From assembly GCF_009741275.1 (NCBI RefSeq), contig NZ_WOWS01000002.1, positions 124,001-188,000 of the forward strand: a DNA stretch of 64,000 bases. Reading direction: 5' to 3'. Made by a program: the position numbers and the translations under genes. The notes under the pieces are model-generated. The model searched no databases. It saw only the letters and a list, made by a program, of their open reading frames with translations, and was not told the origin of the DNA. Shown here in pieces: positions 26,096 to 35,899 of the stretch (positions within the stretch are counted from its first letter, which is position 1; every line of letters starts with the position of its first letter). The stretch comes from Winogradskyella endarachnes. GTDB lineage: Bacteria; Bacteroidota; Bacteroidia; Flavobacteriales; Flavobacteriaceae.

Positions 26096-29000
26096 TTATT
26101 TAATAATAACTTTTTGAGTTTTATTACCTGTGTTGTTTTTTAAATTTACAATGTAAATTCCAGTTGTAAGATTAGATACATCAACATCGTTTTGTGTATT
26201 TCTCGTATTTAATACCCGTGTATTAACAAGTCTTCCTTGTACATCATAAAGGTTAAATTCAGTATCACTTTCTAATAATCCTTTAATTGTAATTGTTTTA
26301 GAAATCGCATAGATTTCTAAACCATTTAATAAATTATCAGTATCACTTAAAGTCGATTGTGTACTAAAATGAATATAAAAGCGACCTGTATCTGTTAAAG
26401 TGGTACTAGGTGTAAAAACATAATCACCATCTAATAAACTCGTAAAAGTATTATTTGCATTATCTTCTAAAATAACATCAATTCCTTCTGGTATAAAACT
26501 TTCGTTAATACTAACTGTACCTTGTACACCTGCTTCAATATTAATACCTAATGGGATAATAACATTTTCTAAATCAGAATAACCAACAGATTGTACCGCT
26601 AAATCTTTACCAATATTGTCTTGTACTAAATGAGAGTATATTGAAAAGCTTGGTGCATTTACTTCAAACATTTCTGAATCATAACCAGGATCCATGCTTA
26701 ACGAAGCGTTGTCGTTAAAATAGATGGCTGTACTATATGATGCATCATTTTTTTCAATTAGTAAATTTAAATGTGCTAGATTATTCGTTGTTTCCGATCT
26801 ACCTGCAATAAAATCATCTTGTGTTCCTATAGTTCGCATAGCAGGTGTGAAATTGATGTTAGCACCTCCAGTAGGTGATGACACCAAGAATCCTTGTCCT
26901 GGAGCTATTACAGCACTAGGGAAAGCATCAGAATAAGCTTGGTTCCATACTAAGAATCCATTGTCAACGTTACCAACGTATCCATAAACACCTGAGAAAG
27001 ATGTATTGAAAGAGGCGTTGTTTTCACTTAAAAATTCAGATAAAGTAATATAAGATGGGTAAGGATTACCAATTAAGTTAAATGTACTATTTGTTCCTAT
27101 GTTAATAGGTACAGCGACAGTTCCTGTTTCAGCTGTTCCTACAAATTGAAAAGTTGAACCACCATCTACAATTGATGCTGTTCTATATCCAATCCCTGAT
27201 TCTATTAAAGACGTATCATCAGCAGTTGTGTAATTTGTGTAATTGTTTTGGTTGCTATTAAATGGGCCAAATAAATAAGAAGGTACACCGCTAATTGTTC
27301 CAGATGGAATGTCTGCGTTAGCTGTTCTTAACGCTAAGAATGTTTGATTACTATCTGTCACTGGTGCAGAAATTAAATCATTTTGGCCAGTGTCAGTTCC
27401 AGCAGCAGCAAATTGATTTACGTGACGGTTGTATATAACTTGACCTTCTATATCATCTACAATTAAACTTGAGTAACCTGTAGATGTTGAGTTCAATTCT
27501 AGTGTTCCTCGGTTGTGAATTGTACCAAAAGCCGTTAACGATCTTTGAGAAGAAATACTTGTAGTTGCGCCATCGTTAATATAAAAATTATTAGATTGTA
27601 TGTCGTTACCAATAGTGTATTCTCCATCTAAAACATATACGTTTTCAGCTCCTGTTGAGCTAGAAGGTGCATTTGGTGACCAACCATTATTTGTGTATAA
27701 TAAACCGTCAAATTCACTAACTAATTTAAAATTATCAAATCCAGAATAGCCGGTAAGACCATTATTTCTTACTCTTACTTCTAAGCTTATTGTACTTACA
27801 GAATTGTCAATATCAACAGATACTGTACCTTGGTCAGACTCAGTATCTCCATTTCCATCTAATAGAAATACATATGATTGATTTACACCATCTAAAACTA
27901 AACGATACTGTGCATCGTCATTATTGGCATTATAACCTTCTATATCCCAATCAAAGCTTAAAGTAACATTGTCGTAAGAAGAAATATCAATAGTATCAAA
28001 TGCTAGAGTTGCGAAATCACTTGTTCCACCAGAAGCATTATTTAAATCATTTTCTCCAAAAATATTGTTAGAAAAAGAGCTGTTATCTAAAGGCGCTGCT
28101 AAAGCACTATCAATTACGCCGTAATAACCATTTCCCCATCCGTTATCAAAACTTGCTACACTAGTCGTATAAGACCATTCTGGTGTAGTACCGTCAAAAT
28201 CTTGTTGTGCAATTGTTAATAGAGGCCCGTCAATGTCAAAAGAATCACTAGTTACGAAATTTACACCACCAATAAATGCGACAATTGTAGTAACTGTTTC
28301 CTTTTCAGTAAACATAATTGTATCTAGTGTGGCTATACCATTAATTACAGAATAGTTTATGGATGCTGGCTCCATAGAACCTGCAGCTATTATTGTTACG
28401 GTGCCATTATAATCTTCATCTAAATTACCATTACTGTCAACTGTAAAGACAGTTGGGTAAGGCGTCATTATTTCAAATTGATTAGAATCTGTTGGTTGTT
28501 GATCAAAAATAACTTCTGTAGCAACAACTTCAATTCTATTGTCATCACCTGCAATTGGTGTTTGAGCTGCCCCAGCATCAAAAGCCTCAAAAGATGAACC
28601 AATAGCGGCATTAGAAGATGCACCGCTAACTGTTAATTGAAATTGTGTGTTATCTGTAACTACCGTATTGAATGTAGCATAGACGTCAAAAGTTTTATTA
28701 CTGTCGTCTAAAGCACTGATTCCTATAATTCCGCTGAAACTCGCAGTTCCTGAGTTTACACTTGCTTCTGCGATGTTTAGGGTGCCATCAAAAATGGCCA
28801 AAGTTGATAGTACTTCACTATTAGAAATTACAAAGTCTAAATCAGTTAATGTTGTTGGTAATAAATCCGTGTCTGATGCAGTTGCACCACCATCTCTAAC
28901 TGAAAATTCTCCTACTTTAATTGAGTTGGAAATGGTTAATCCAGAGGTCGCAGTGTAATTGGTATAGTCAATATTATCAGATGGGTTATAAGTTGTAGCA

Positions 29001-29629
29001 ACAATATCTGAATCAGTACTATTTGTAGTTGTAGTAGTAATGTTACCTATTAATCGTAATCCAGGATTTGTAATACCGTAATCTGACCAAGTATTTTCAT
29101 TAGGGATTCTAAACCAACCAGCAGTAGTGATTGCATTCCAAGCATATAATCTAAAAGTTATTGTTCCCGCAGTTCCTGAGTTGATGCTCAGACCATCAAA
29201 TATTCCAGTTGTTGCAATGTCAGCTGAGGTTTGCACTGATGTAACAGCAATTCCAGAAGTTGTAAAATTGTCTAAACTGTAAAATATTTGCCATTGAGAT
29301 GGGCCGTTTGCGTTTTTACGTGTTCTAATATCTATCTCTGTGATTTCTATTTCATTGTCAGTACTAGCGGTTACAGACCATTCGATATACTCATTATCTA
29401 TTTCTGCTTGAGCTTGAGTTGGTGCGTCCCATTGGGCTGTTGTGAAATTTTGCTGTGTACTGGTTAAAACCACACCAGAACCTCTAGTGAAACCCATAGA
29501 GGAAATCGAAGAATCGTTTCCTGTTGCAGTTGGACCAACGATATTAGCTCGGTCAACAGTAACAATGGTTTGGCTAAACCCAAAAGAAAAAAGGGTAACC
29601 AAAAGATAGAAAAAGTAATTTTTTTTCAT
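26096..29629 (-). CDS. Large T9SS surface protein, multi-domain beta-rich
   Basis: 1177 residues with a signal peptide (1-19, ending FGFSQ). Residues about 20-195 form an Ig/jelly-roll-like domain (DNEIEITEIDIRTRKNANGP, GWFRIPNENTWSDYGI). Two Ig-like modules related to those of the 22151 gene follow (both contain a T-D/V-D-x-N-G-N-x-D-x-D-Y motif). A beta domain near 480-650 (LSFDWDIEGY) resembles a carbohydrate-binding fold. The last 450 residues are the shared module, with GNPYPSYI, PGQGFLVS, DPGYDSEMF and YSHLVQDN, and a T9SS sorting domain (TGIYIVNLKNNTGNKTQKVI). Its own promoter is recognisable upstream. Confidence 0.8.
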   Translation of the reverse strand: MKKNYFFYLLVTLFSFGFSQTIVTVDRANIVGPTATGNDSSISSMGFTRGSGVVLTSTQQNFTTAQWDAPTQAQAEIDNEYIEWSVTASTDNEIEITEIDIRTRKNANGPSQWQIFYSLDNFTTSGIAVTSVQTSADIATTGIFDGLSINSGTAGTITFRLYAWNAITTAGWFRIPNENTWSDYGITNPGLRLIGNITTTTTNSTDSDIVATTYNPSDNIDYTNYTATSGLTISNSIKVGEFSVRDGGATASDTDLLPTTLTDLDFVISNSEVLSTLAIFDGTLNIAEASVNSGTASFSGIIGISALDDSNKTFDVYATFNTVVTDNTQFQLTVSGASSNAAIGSSFEAFDAGAAQTPIAGDDNRIEVVATEVIFDQQPTDSNQFEIMTPYPTVFTVDSNGNLDEDYNGTVTIIAAGSMEPASINYSVINGIATLDTIMFTEKETVTTIVAFIGGVNFVTSDSFDIDGPLLTIAQQDFDGTTPEWSYTTSVASFDNGWGNGYYGVIDSALAAPLDNSSFSNNIFGENDLNNASGGTSDFATLAFDTIDISSYDNVTLSFDWDIEGYNANNDDAQYRLVLDGVNQSYVFLLDGNGDTESDQGTVSVDIDNSVSTISLEVRVRNNGLTGYSGFDNFKLVSEFDGLLYTNNGWSPNAPSSSTGAENVYVLDGEYTIGNDIQSNNFYINDGATTSISSQRSLTAFGTIHNRGTLELNSTSTGYSSLIVDDIEGQVIYNRHVNQFAAAGTDTGQNDLISAPVTDSNQTFLALRTANADIPSGTISGVPSYLFGPFNSNQNNYTNYTTADDTSLIESGIGYRTASIVDGGSTFQFVGTAETGTVAVPINIGTNSTFNLIGNPYPSYITLSEFLSENNASFNTSFSGVYGYVGNVDNGFLVWNQAYSDAFPSAVIAPGQGFLVSSPTGGANINFTPAMRTIGTQDDFIAGRSETTNNLAHLNLLIEKNDASYSTAIYFNDNASLSMDPGYDSEMFEVNAPSFSIYSHLVQDNIGKDLAVQSVGYSDLENVIIPLGINIEAGVQGTVSINESFIPEGIDVILEDNANNTFTSLLDGDYVFTPSTTLTDTGRFYIHFSTQSTLSDTDNLLNGLEIYAISKTITIKGLLESDTEFNLYDVQGRLVNTRVLNTRNTQNDVDVSNLTTGIYIVNLKNNTGNKTQKVIIK

Positions 29630-29708
29630 AATTTTTTTACATTAAATCTTAGAAATCACAATAATACGTTTTTTAGACTTTGTGCGATTCTGAATAATTT
29701 TTGATTTA

Positions 29709-29738
29709 CAAATGTAGCAAAAATACTTAAAAGGCAAA
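29709..29738 (-). promoter_or_regulatory. Promoter of the 26096-29629 T9SS protein gene
   Basis: On the - strand, TTTG (29735-29738) stands 18 bases ahead of TACATTTG (29709-29716), matching the Bacteroidota consensus. It leaves a leader of about 70 nt. Confidence 0.65.
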
Positions 29739-29922
29739 GTTTTTTTGACAATTCCAAAAACTAAGTTTGTTTTTTTGTATTGGATACTTTAATGGATTTT
29801 ATGAGTTGAAAATCATAATATTAATAGAGTTCCTTATATTCATTTAAAAAGTACTAGTGTATTCACGATCAGTGTTTTCTTATTAGTCTAGTAGGTTGCT
29901 AGATTATTATTGTTGAAACTGC

Positions 29923-29951
29923 TATATTTTAAGTTTGATTGTTTATTTTTG
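29923..29951 (+). promoter_or_regulatory. Possible promoter of the DUF2061-cysCDNQ operon
   Basis: TTG (29923-29925) is followed by 18 bases and then TATTTTTG (29944-29951). A second TATGTTTG box at 30035-30042 lies closer to the start but lacks a -33 partner. Confidence 0.4.
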
Positions 29952-30057
29952 CGACTGTTTAATTGTTATCTAAAGATTAAAAAGGTGATAAATGAATCTT
30001 TTTTTTTTCTATCTTTCTATTTAAGAAAGAGTTGTATGTTTGTAACTATAATGAGAT

Positions 30058-30504
30058 GTGAATTTGAAATTCAGTAAGCGACATTTAGCAAAAACTATTA
30101 CTTGGAGAATTATAGGTACATTAGATACCTTAATTTTGTCTTGGTTAATATCTGGAGAGTTTACTGTTGGGCTGCAAATGGGTGCTTTTGAAATGGTTAC
30201 AAAAATGGTTTTGTATTACATTCACGAACGTGTTTGGTTTAAGTCTAGAATAAATTCTTCAAATAAACGTCATGTTTTAAAAACATTTTCTTGGCGTGCG
30301 GTGGGTACATTAGATACTATTGTTTTAGCGTGGATTATTACAGGTAATCCTTTAACTGGTGTTAAAATTGGAGGTTCCGAAGTTGTTACTAAAATGTTAT
30401 TATATTATGGTCACGAAAAATTATGGTACCGTATTAATTATGGACTAGATCAGAGAAATAGAAAAAAACGTTTAAAAGCACTGAAAAAAACTAGAGAAAT
30501 ATGA
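30058..30504 (+). CDS. Tandem DUF2061 small membrane protein
   Basis: 148 residues containing two copies of DUF2061: KTITWRIIGTLDTLILSWLI and KTFSWRAVGTLDTIVLAWII, each followed by a second hydrophobic segment and an LYYxHExxWxR motif. Four membrane segments are expected. This family is typically found beside cysC and cysD in sulfate activation operons and is suspected to act in sulfate handling, but this is unproven. The only in-frame starts are GTG 30058 and TTG 30064, since a TGA at 30052 closes the frame upstream. The stop overlaps the cysC start (ATGA). Confidence 0.85.
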   Translation: MNLKFSKRHLAKTITWRIIGTLDTLILSWLISGEFTVGLQMGAFEMVTKMVLYYIHERVWFKSRINSSNKRHVLKTFSWRAVGTLDTIVLAWIITGNPLTGVKIGGSEVVTKMLLYYGHEKLWYRINYGLDQRNRKKRLKALKKTREI

Positions 30505-31091
30505 GTCTTAATACTGTAAGACATAATTATAAAGTAAGTAAATCAAATAGAGAGGAACATCATGGTCATCGTTCGTTTTTAATTTGGTTTACAGGATTGT
30601 CTGGTTCTGGTAAATCTACTTTAGCTAATTTGGTAGAAATAGAACTTCATAAAAAAGGCATCTCAACCTATAGCTTGGATGGAGATAATATAAGACAAGG
30701 AATAAATAAGGATTTAAGTTTTGCTCCAGAAGACAGAACGGAAAATATTAGACGCATTGCAGAAATTGCAAACTTAATGGTTGATGCAGGAGTCGTAACT
30801 ATGGCAGCATTTGTGTCACCGTATATAAAAGATAGAGAAAATATAAAGACTATTGTTGGGGCTGAAAACTTCATTGAAATATATGTTAATACGTCTATAG
30901 AGGAATGTGAGCGCAGAGATGTTAAAGGTTTGTATAAAAAAGCAAGGGCTGGTGAAATTAAAAATATGACAGGTATTTCTGCACCTTATGAAGCACCTAT
31001 TTCTCCAGATATTGAAATAAAAACAGATCATCAAAGTATTGACGAATCGGTAAAAAAAATATTAGATTTTATTATAAAAAAATTAAAATAA
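30501..31091 (+). CDS. cysC: Adenylyl-sulfate kinase
   Basis: CysC phosphorylates APS to PAPS, the sulfate donor. At 196 residues it has Walker A GLSGSGKST (32-40), LDGDNIRQGINKDL (59-72, the substrate Asp and Arg), then FAPEDRTENIRRI and FVSPYIKDRE. It is a free-standing kinase, not fused to CysN. It starts in the 4-base overlap with the DUF2061 gene. Confidence 0.96.
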   Translation: MSLNTVRHNYKVSKSNREEHHGHRSFLIWFTGLSGSGKSTLANLVEIELHKKGISTYSLDGDNIRQGINKDLSFAPEDRTENIRRIAEIANLMVDAGVVTMAAFVSPYIKDRENIKTIVGAENFIEIYVNTSIEECERRDVKGLYKKARAGEIKNMTGISAPYEAPISPDIEIKTDHQSIDESVKKILDFIIKKLK

Positions 31092-31096
31092 ACTAC

Positions 31097-32002
31097 ATGA
31101 GCAATTACGTAATTAATCATCTAAAAGAATTAGAGTCGGAAGCCATATTTGTGATTAGAGAAATTGCTGCGCAATTTGAAAATCCAGTATTACTTTTTTC
31201 AGGAGGTAAGGATTCAATTTTGTTGACGCATTTGGCGAAAAAAGCATTTTATCCTGCGAAGATTCCTTTTCCATTAATTCATATTGATACAGGTCATAAT
31301 TTTCCTGAGACTATTGCTTTTAGAGATGCTTTAGTAGAAAAATTAGGTGTAAAACTTATTGTGGGTTCTGTGCAAGAGGCTATTGATAAGGGACGAGTGA
31401 AAGAAGAAACTGGTGCAGATGCTTCACGTAATTCACTTCAAATTGTTTCCTTATTAGATACATTAGAAGAATTTAAAGTTGATGCTGCAATGGGTGGTGC
31501 TAGGCGCGATGAAGAAAAGGCTAGAGCAAAAGAGCGTTTCTTTTCACATAGAGATGAATTTGGGCAATGGGATCCAAAAAACCAAAGACCTGAGTTATGG
31601 AATTTATTTAATGGTCGTAAAAATTATGGTGAGCATTTTAGAGTGTTTCCTATTTCAAACTGGACAGAAATGGATGTATGGGAATACATTAAATTAGAAA
31701 ATATTGAATTACCATCATTATATTTTTCACATCAAAGAGATTGTGTGGTTAGGGATGGTGTCATTTTAGCAAATTCTGAATTTATAAAATTAAAAGAAGG
31801 CGAAGAGGTTGTTAATATGACCATTCGTTATAGAACTTGTGGTGATATGCCAATTACGGGAGCTGTTGAATCTGATGCTGATAATTTAGAAAAGATTATT
31901 GAAGAAATTGCAACAACAAGGACTACAGAACGTGGTGGACGTGCCGATGATAAAAGAGCGGAAACAGCAATGGAAGATCGCAAAAAACAAGGTTACTTTT
32001 AA
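31097..32002 (+). CDS. cysD: Sulfate adenylyltransferase subunit 2
   Basis: The catalytic subunit of ATP sulfurylase makes APS from ATP and sulfate. The PP-loop SGGKDS (35-40) is clear, followed by IDTGHNFPET and the family's C-terminal ERGGRADD and KKQGYF. 301 residues, the usual length. It needs the CysN GTPase, encoded 99 bases downstream. Confidence 0.97.
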   Translation: MSNYVINHLKELESEAIFVIREIAAQFENPVLLFSGGKDSILLTHLAKKAFYPAKIPFPLIHIDTGHNFPETIAFRDALVEKLGVKLIVGSVQEAIDKGRVKEETGADASRNSLQIVSLLDTLEEFKVDAAMGGARRDEEKARAKERFFSHRDEFGQWDPKNQRPELWNLFNGRKNYGEHFRVFPISNWTEMDVWEYIKLENIELPSLYFSHQRDCVVRDGVILANSEFIKLKEGEEVVNMTIRYRTCGDMPITGAVESDADNLEKIIEEIATTRTTERGGRADDKRAETAMEDRKKQGYF

Positions 32003-32070
32003 AATATAAATACAATAGAAATTAAGTTGAAGTTTTAATGATTGTAGAATTTTATTTATCAAAACTAAAG

Positions 32071-32095
32071 ACTAACAACTAATCACTAACAACTA
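32071..32095 (+). repeat. 11-bp direct repeat upstream of cysN
   Basis: actaacaacta occurs at 32071-32081 and again at 32085-32095. It lies in an otherwise plain 99-base gap inside the operon. Shorter related steps (actaa) occur just before it. Confidence 0.7.
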
Positions 32096-32101
32096 TTTAA
32101 A

Positions 32102-33358
32102 ATGGATTATCAAGATATAGAATTATTACGTTTTACCACAGCAGGAAGTGTAGATGATGGAAAAAGTACCTTAATTGGACGGTTATTGTACGATAGTAAA
32201 TCAATTTTTCAGGATCAATTAGATGCCGTAGAAGAATCAAGTAAATCAAAAGGATTTGATTATGTAGATTTATCCTTACTAACAGATGGTTTAAAATCAG
32301 AACGCGAGCAAGGAATTACTATAGACGTTGCCTACAGATATTTTGCAACGCCAAAACGAAAGTTTATAATTGCAGATACACCAGGTCATATTCAGTACAC
32401 ACGTAATATGGTTACAGGTGCATCCACGGCAAATCTCGCTATTATATTAATAGATGCACGTAAAGGCATGTTAGAGCAAACGCATCGCCACGCATTTATA
32501 GCGTCTCTATTAAGAATACCTCATGCTATAGTTTGTGTTAATAAAATGGACTTAGTAGATTACAGCGAAGAGGTTTACGATAAAATCGTATCAGAATTTA
32601 ATGCATTTTCTTCAAAATTAGGTATTAATGATATTCAATTTATTCCAATTTCGGCATTAAATGGAGATAACGTTGTTAATCGTTCAGAAAATATGGATTG
32701 GTACCAAGGTAGTACTTTAATGTATCATTTAGAAACCGTGCATATTTCAAGCGATCACAATTTGGTAGATTGTCGTTTCCCAATTCAATCTGTAATTAGG
32801 CCTCATACTTTAGAGCATCAAGATTATCGTGGATTTGCAGGCCGAATTGATGGTGGTGTTTTTAAGCCAGGTGATAAAGTTAAATCTTTACCCTCTGGTT
32901 TTGTGTCTACCATTAAAACTATTGAGTTAAATGGTGAACAAATTCAGGAAGCATTTGCACCAATGTCTGTAACTATGACATTAGAAGATGAAATAGACAA
33001 TAGTCGTGGTGATATGATTGTGCGCGAAAACAATGTACCTAAAGTTGAACAAGATATTGAAGCTTTAGTAACATGGATGAGTACAAAACCAATTCAAGCT
33101 AGAACTAAAGTGGTTATAAAACATACGACTAATGAAACCGTAGGAATGGTAAAAGAATTAAAATATAAGGTAGATATTAATACGTTGCATAGAATTGAAA
33201 ATATAGATAAAGTTGAAATGAATGATATTGCACGCATGTCTATTAGAACGGCTAAACCTATATTTTTTGATGCTTATAAAAAGAATCGTCAAACCGGAAG
33301 TATAATTATAATTGATGAGCAAACCAATGAGACCATTGGTGCTGGTATGATTATATAA
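32102..33358 (+). CDS. cysN: Sulfate adenylyltransferase subunit 1 (GTPase)
   Basis: An EF-Tu-like GTPase that drives ATP sulfurylase. G1 GSVDDGKST (15-23), G3 DTPGHIQYTRNM (92-103) and G4 NKMD (147-150) are visible, followed by beta-barrel domains. 418 residues and no C-terminal APS-kinase domain, which agrees with the separate cysC upstream. Confidence 0.97.
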   Translation: MDYQDIELLRFTTAGSVDDGKSTLIGRLLYDSKSIFQDQLDAVEESSKSKGFDYVDLSLLTDGLKSEREQGITIDVAYRYFATPKRKFIIADTPGHIQYTRNMVTGASTANLAIILIDARKGMLEQTHRHAFIASLLRIPHAIVCVNKMDLVDYSEEVYDKIVSEFNAFSSKLGINDIQFIPISALNGDNVVNRSENMDWYQGSTLMYHLETVHISSDHNLVDCRFPIQSVIRPHTLEHQDYRGFAGRIDGGVFKPGDKVKSLPSGFVSTIKTIELNGEQIQEAFAPMSVTMTLEDEIDNSRGDMIVRENNVPKVEQDIEALVTWMSTKPIQARTKVVIKHTTNETVGMVKELKYKVDINTLHRIENIDKVEMNDIARMSIRTAKPIFFDAYKKNRQTGSIIIIDEQTNETIGAGMII

Positions 33359-33367
33359 TTTTTTGAG

Positions 33368-34156
33368 ATGAACAAAAATTTAAAAATTGCAATTACTGCT
33401 GCAATTGAAGCCGGTAAAGAAATATTAAAAATATATCATTCTGAAGATTTTGGTGTTGAGTTAAAAGGAGATAATTCACCTTTAACTAAAGCAGATTTGG
33501 CCTCGCATAATGTTATTATGTCTCATTTAAATTCTACAGGTGTTCCTGTGCTTTCAGAGGAAGGGAAATCTATTCCTTTTGAAGAAAGAAAAGACTGGAA
33601 TCAATTATGGATTGTAGATCCAATAGACGGAACAAAGGAATTTATAAAGCGCAATGGCGAATTTACTGTAAATATTGCTTTAATTGAAGATCAAAAAACA
33701 AAAATAGGTGTTATTTACGTGCCTGTTCTAGGTGATTTATACTATTCAACTTCAGAAATGGGCGCTTACAAGGTGAAAGTGAATCTAGAAGCGTATAATA
33801 TTGATAGTTTAATTAACACTGGGTTTAAATTACCTTTAGAACGAGAGGATAAAACATTTACTGTAGTAGCTAGTCGCTCTCATATGTCACCAGAAACTGA
33901 AACGTACGTAGCTGAAATGCGCCAGAAACATGGCGCGGTTAATTTAATATCAAAAGGTAGTTCATTAAAATTATGTATGGTGGCAGAAGGCCAAGCAGAT
34001 TGTTATCCAAGATTTGCACCAACAATGGAGTGGGATACCGCAGCAGGACAAGCAATTTGCGAACATGCCGGTTTTCAGGTTATTGATTGGGATACTAAAA
34101 AGCCTATGTTATATAATAGGCAAGAGTTATTAAATGCATGGTTTTTAGTGAAATAA
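33368..34156 (+). CDS. cysQ: 3'(2'),5'-bisphosphate nucleotidase
   Basis: CysQ hydrolyses PAP, the by-product of sulfotransferases, to AMP and so relieves product inhibition. Inositol monophosphatase fold with the metal signature SEEGK (68-72), DPIDGTKEFIKRNGEFTVNI and the second motif EWDTAAGQAI. 262 residues. Its place after cysN supports a PAPS-using, not a reductive, role for this operon. Confidence 0.95.
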   Translation: MNKNLKIAITAAIEAGKEILKIYHSEDFGVELKGDNSPLTKADLASHNVIMSHLNSTGVPVLSEEGKSIPFEERKDWNQLWIVDPIDGTKEFIKRNGEFTVNIALIEDQKTKIGVIYVPVLGDLYYSTSEMGAYKVKVNLEAYNIDSLINTGFKLPLEREDKTFTVVASRSHMSPETETYVAEMRQKHGAVNLISKGSSLKLCMVAEGQADCYPRFAPTMEWDTAAGQAICEHAGFQVIDWDTKKPMLYNRQELLNAWFLVK

Positions 34157-34294
34157 TCTTATTAAAAATTTACTGTTCAAGCGTATTTTTTTGATTAAAA
34201 AATCAATTAGAATTATAAAGTCCTACTATTTTAGTTAAATTTGTGAAATAATTAAGAAGTGCAATTTTTAGCACCTAAATCGAGTATTTCATAA

Positions 34295-35410
34295 ATGAGT
34301 AAAGTTGCATTTATTACAGGAGTAACAGGGCAAGATGGTGCCTATTTAAGTGAATTTTTATTAAAAAAAGGATATCAAGTCCATGGTTTAAAACGTCGTT
34401 CATCTTTATTTAACACAGATAGAATTGATCATTTATACCAAGATCCACATGTTGATCACCAAAATTTCTTTTTGCATTATGGTGATATGACGGATAGTAC
34501 AAACCTTATCCGTTTGATTAAAGAAATTCAACCTGACGAGATTTATAATTTAGCAGCAATGAGTCACGTTGCGGTTTCGTTTGAAATTCCTGAGTATACA
34601 GGTAATGCTGATGGTTTAGGGACGTTGAGGATATTAGATGCCGTTCGTTTATTGGGTTTAGAAAAAAAGACTAGAATTTATCAGGCCTCTACTTCAGAGC
34701 TTTATGGTAAAGTACAAGAAGTGCCTCAATCTGAAACAACACCGTTTTACCCAAGATCACCTTATGCAGTAGCAAAAATGTATGCTTATTGGATTACAGT
34801 AAACTACAGAGAAGCGTACAATATGTATGCTTGTAATGGTATTTTATTTAATCACGAATCTCCAATTAGAGGGGAGACGTTTGTAACCCGAAAAATTACA
34901 AGAGCTGTTGCCAGAATTGCTTTAGGATTACAAGATAAATTTCATCTAGGAAATTTAGATGCACAACGTGATTGGGGACACGCTAAAGATTATGTTAGAA
35001 TGATGTGGATGATTCTTCAAGCAGATGAACCAGAAGATTGGGTAATTGCCACAGGTAAAACGACTAGAATTAGAGATTTTGTACATATGAGTTTTGCTGA
35101 AGTTGGTATAGAACTAGAATTTAAAGGTGAAGGCGAAGACGAGAAAGCTTACGTTACAAAATGTAACAATCCTAAATACCAATTAGAAATAGGTAAAGAA
35201 GTTTTAGCTGTTGATCCACGTTATTTTAGACCAACTGAGGTTGAGTTACTAATAGGTGATGCCACAAAAGCTAAAAACAAACTAGGTTGGGAGTGTCAAT
35301 ATAATTTAAATGATCTAGTTAAAGATATGATGGCTAGTGATATTAAAGTAATGCAAGAACAGCAGTACCTAGAAAAAGGTGGCTATAAAACCATGAATTA
35401 TTTTGAGTAG
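34295..35410 (+). CDS. gmd: GDP-mannose 4,6-dehydratase
   Basis: The first step from GDP-mannose to GDP-fucose (or related deoxysugars). Extended short-chain dehydrogenase with [10 protein letters not shown] (9-18, nucleotide binding), [10 protein letters not shown] (Tyr-x3-Lys), [19 protein letters not shown] and a normal C-terminus. 371 residues. fcl follows after one small gene. Confidence 0.97.
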   Translation: MSKVAFITGVTGQDGAYLSEFLLKKGYQVHGLKRRSSLFNTDRIDHLYQDPHVDHQNFFLHYGDMTDSTNLIRLIKEIQPDEIYNLAAMSHVAVSFEIPEYTGNADGLGTLRILDAVRLLGLEKKTRIYQASTSELYGKVQEVPQSETTPFYPRSPYAVAKMYAYWITVNYREAYNMYACNGILFNHESPIRGETFVTRKITRAVARIALGLQDKFHLGNLDAQRDWGHAKDYVRMMWMILQADEPEDWVIATGKTTRIRDFVHMSFAEVGIELEFKGEGEDEKAYVTKCNNPKYQLEIGKEVLAVDPRYFRPTEVELLIGDATKAKNKLGWECQYNLNDLVKDMMASDIKVMQEQQYLEKGGYKTMNYFE

Positions 35411-35416
35411 ATTTGT

Positions 35417-35432
35417 GACTCGTAATTGGTAA
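35417..35432 (+). repeat. Left arm of inverted repeat around the four-helix-bundle gene
   Basis: gactcgtaatt at 35417-35427 is the exact reverse complement of 35905-35915. With one mismatch the match extends to 16 bases (35417-35432 against 35900-35915). Confidence 0.65.
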
Positions 35433-35535
35433 CTTGTGATGAGTTATAGGTCAAAATAAACGGTTTTGTGGTTTATATATTGAAGCAATTGAAACTCTGA
35501 AACACATCCTATAAAACAATAACGAGTAACAGACG

Positions 35536-35886
35536 ATGAAAACACATAAGGATTTAGATGCTTGGAAAAGAACTATGGATTTGGTAGAAGTTGTTTATAA
35601 ATGTACGCAAGGTTTTCCTTCTAATGAAATTTACGGACTAACATCGCAAGTTAGGCGTGCATCGGTTTCAGTTCCAAGTAATATTGCAGAGGGTGCAGGG
35701 AGAAAAGGAGATAAAGAGTTTATTCAGTATTTATACATTGCGTTAGGGTCATTAGTTGAAGTAGAAACACAATTATTAATAGCAAAACGATTACATTATA
35801 TTGATGATATTCATCAAATATCTGAAAAGATATAACAATTAATGAAACTGATTTATGGACTTATTTGCTACATAAAATTAAAATAA
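35536..35886 (+). pseudogene. Four-helix-bundle (S23-like) protein gene with in-frame stop
   Basis: The first 99 codons give a four-helix-bundle protein (HKDLDAWKRTMDLVEVVY, VRRASVSVPSNIAEGAGRK, FIQYLYIALGSLVEVETQLL), the family also found as an insert within 23S rRNA genes of some bacteria. A TAA at 35833-35835 stops it, but reading on in the same frame gives QLMKLIYGLICYIKLK and a stop at 35884-35886, exactly the helical end I expect. The full gene would be 116 residues. The truncated product lacks most of helix 4. The function is unknown. It separates gmd from fcl and is framed by inverted repeats. Confidence 0.72.
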
Positions 35887-35899
35887 ATAGCAAAAAAGC

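Larger units (their letters stand above)
29630..30057. other. 428-base divergent intergenic region
   Basis: This region separates the T9SS gene (-) from the sulfate/exopolysaccharide locus (+). It contains a strong - strand promoter at 29709-29738 and a weaker + strand candidate at 29923-29951. The rest is AT-rich, with homopolymer T runs and no coding frame. Confidence 0.6.

Noticed and set aside
22151..29629. Equal length (1177 residues) of two T9SS proteins taken as a recent duplication
   Set aside because: Their N-terminal halves have different domains, so the equal length is most likely chance.
34190..34243. Promoter for gmd (TAAATTTG at 34236)
   Set aside because: The nearest TTTG is 42 bases away, far outside the normal spacing.
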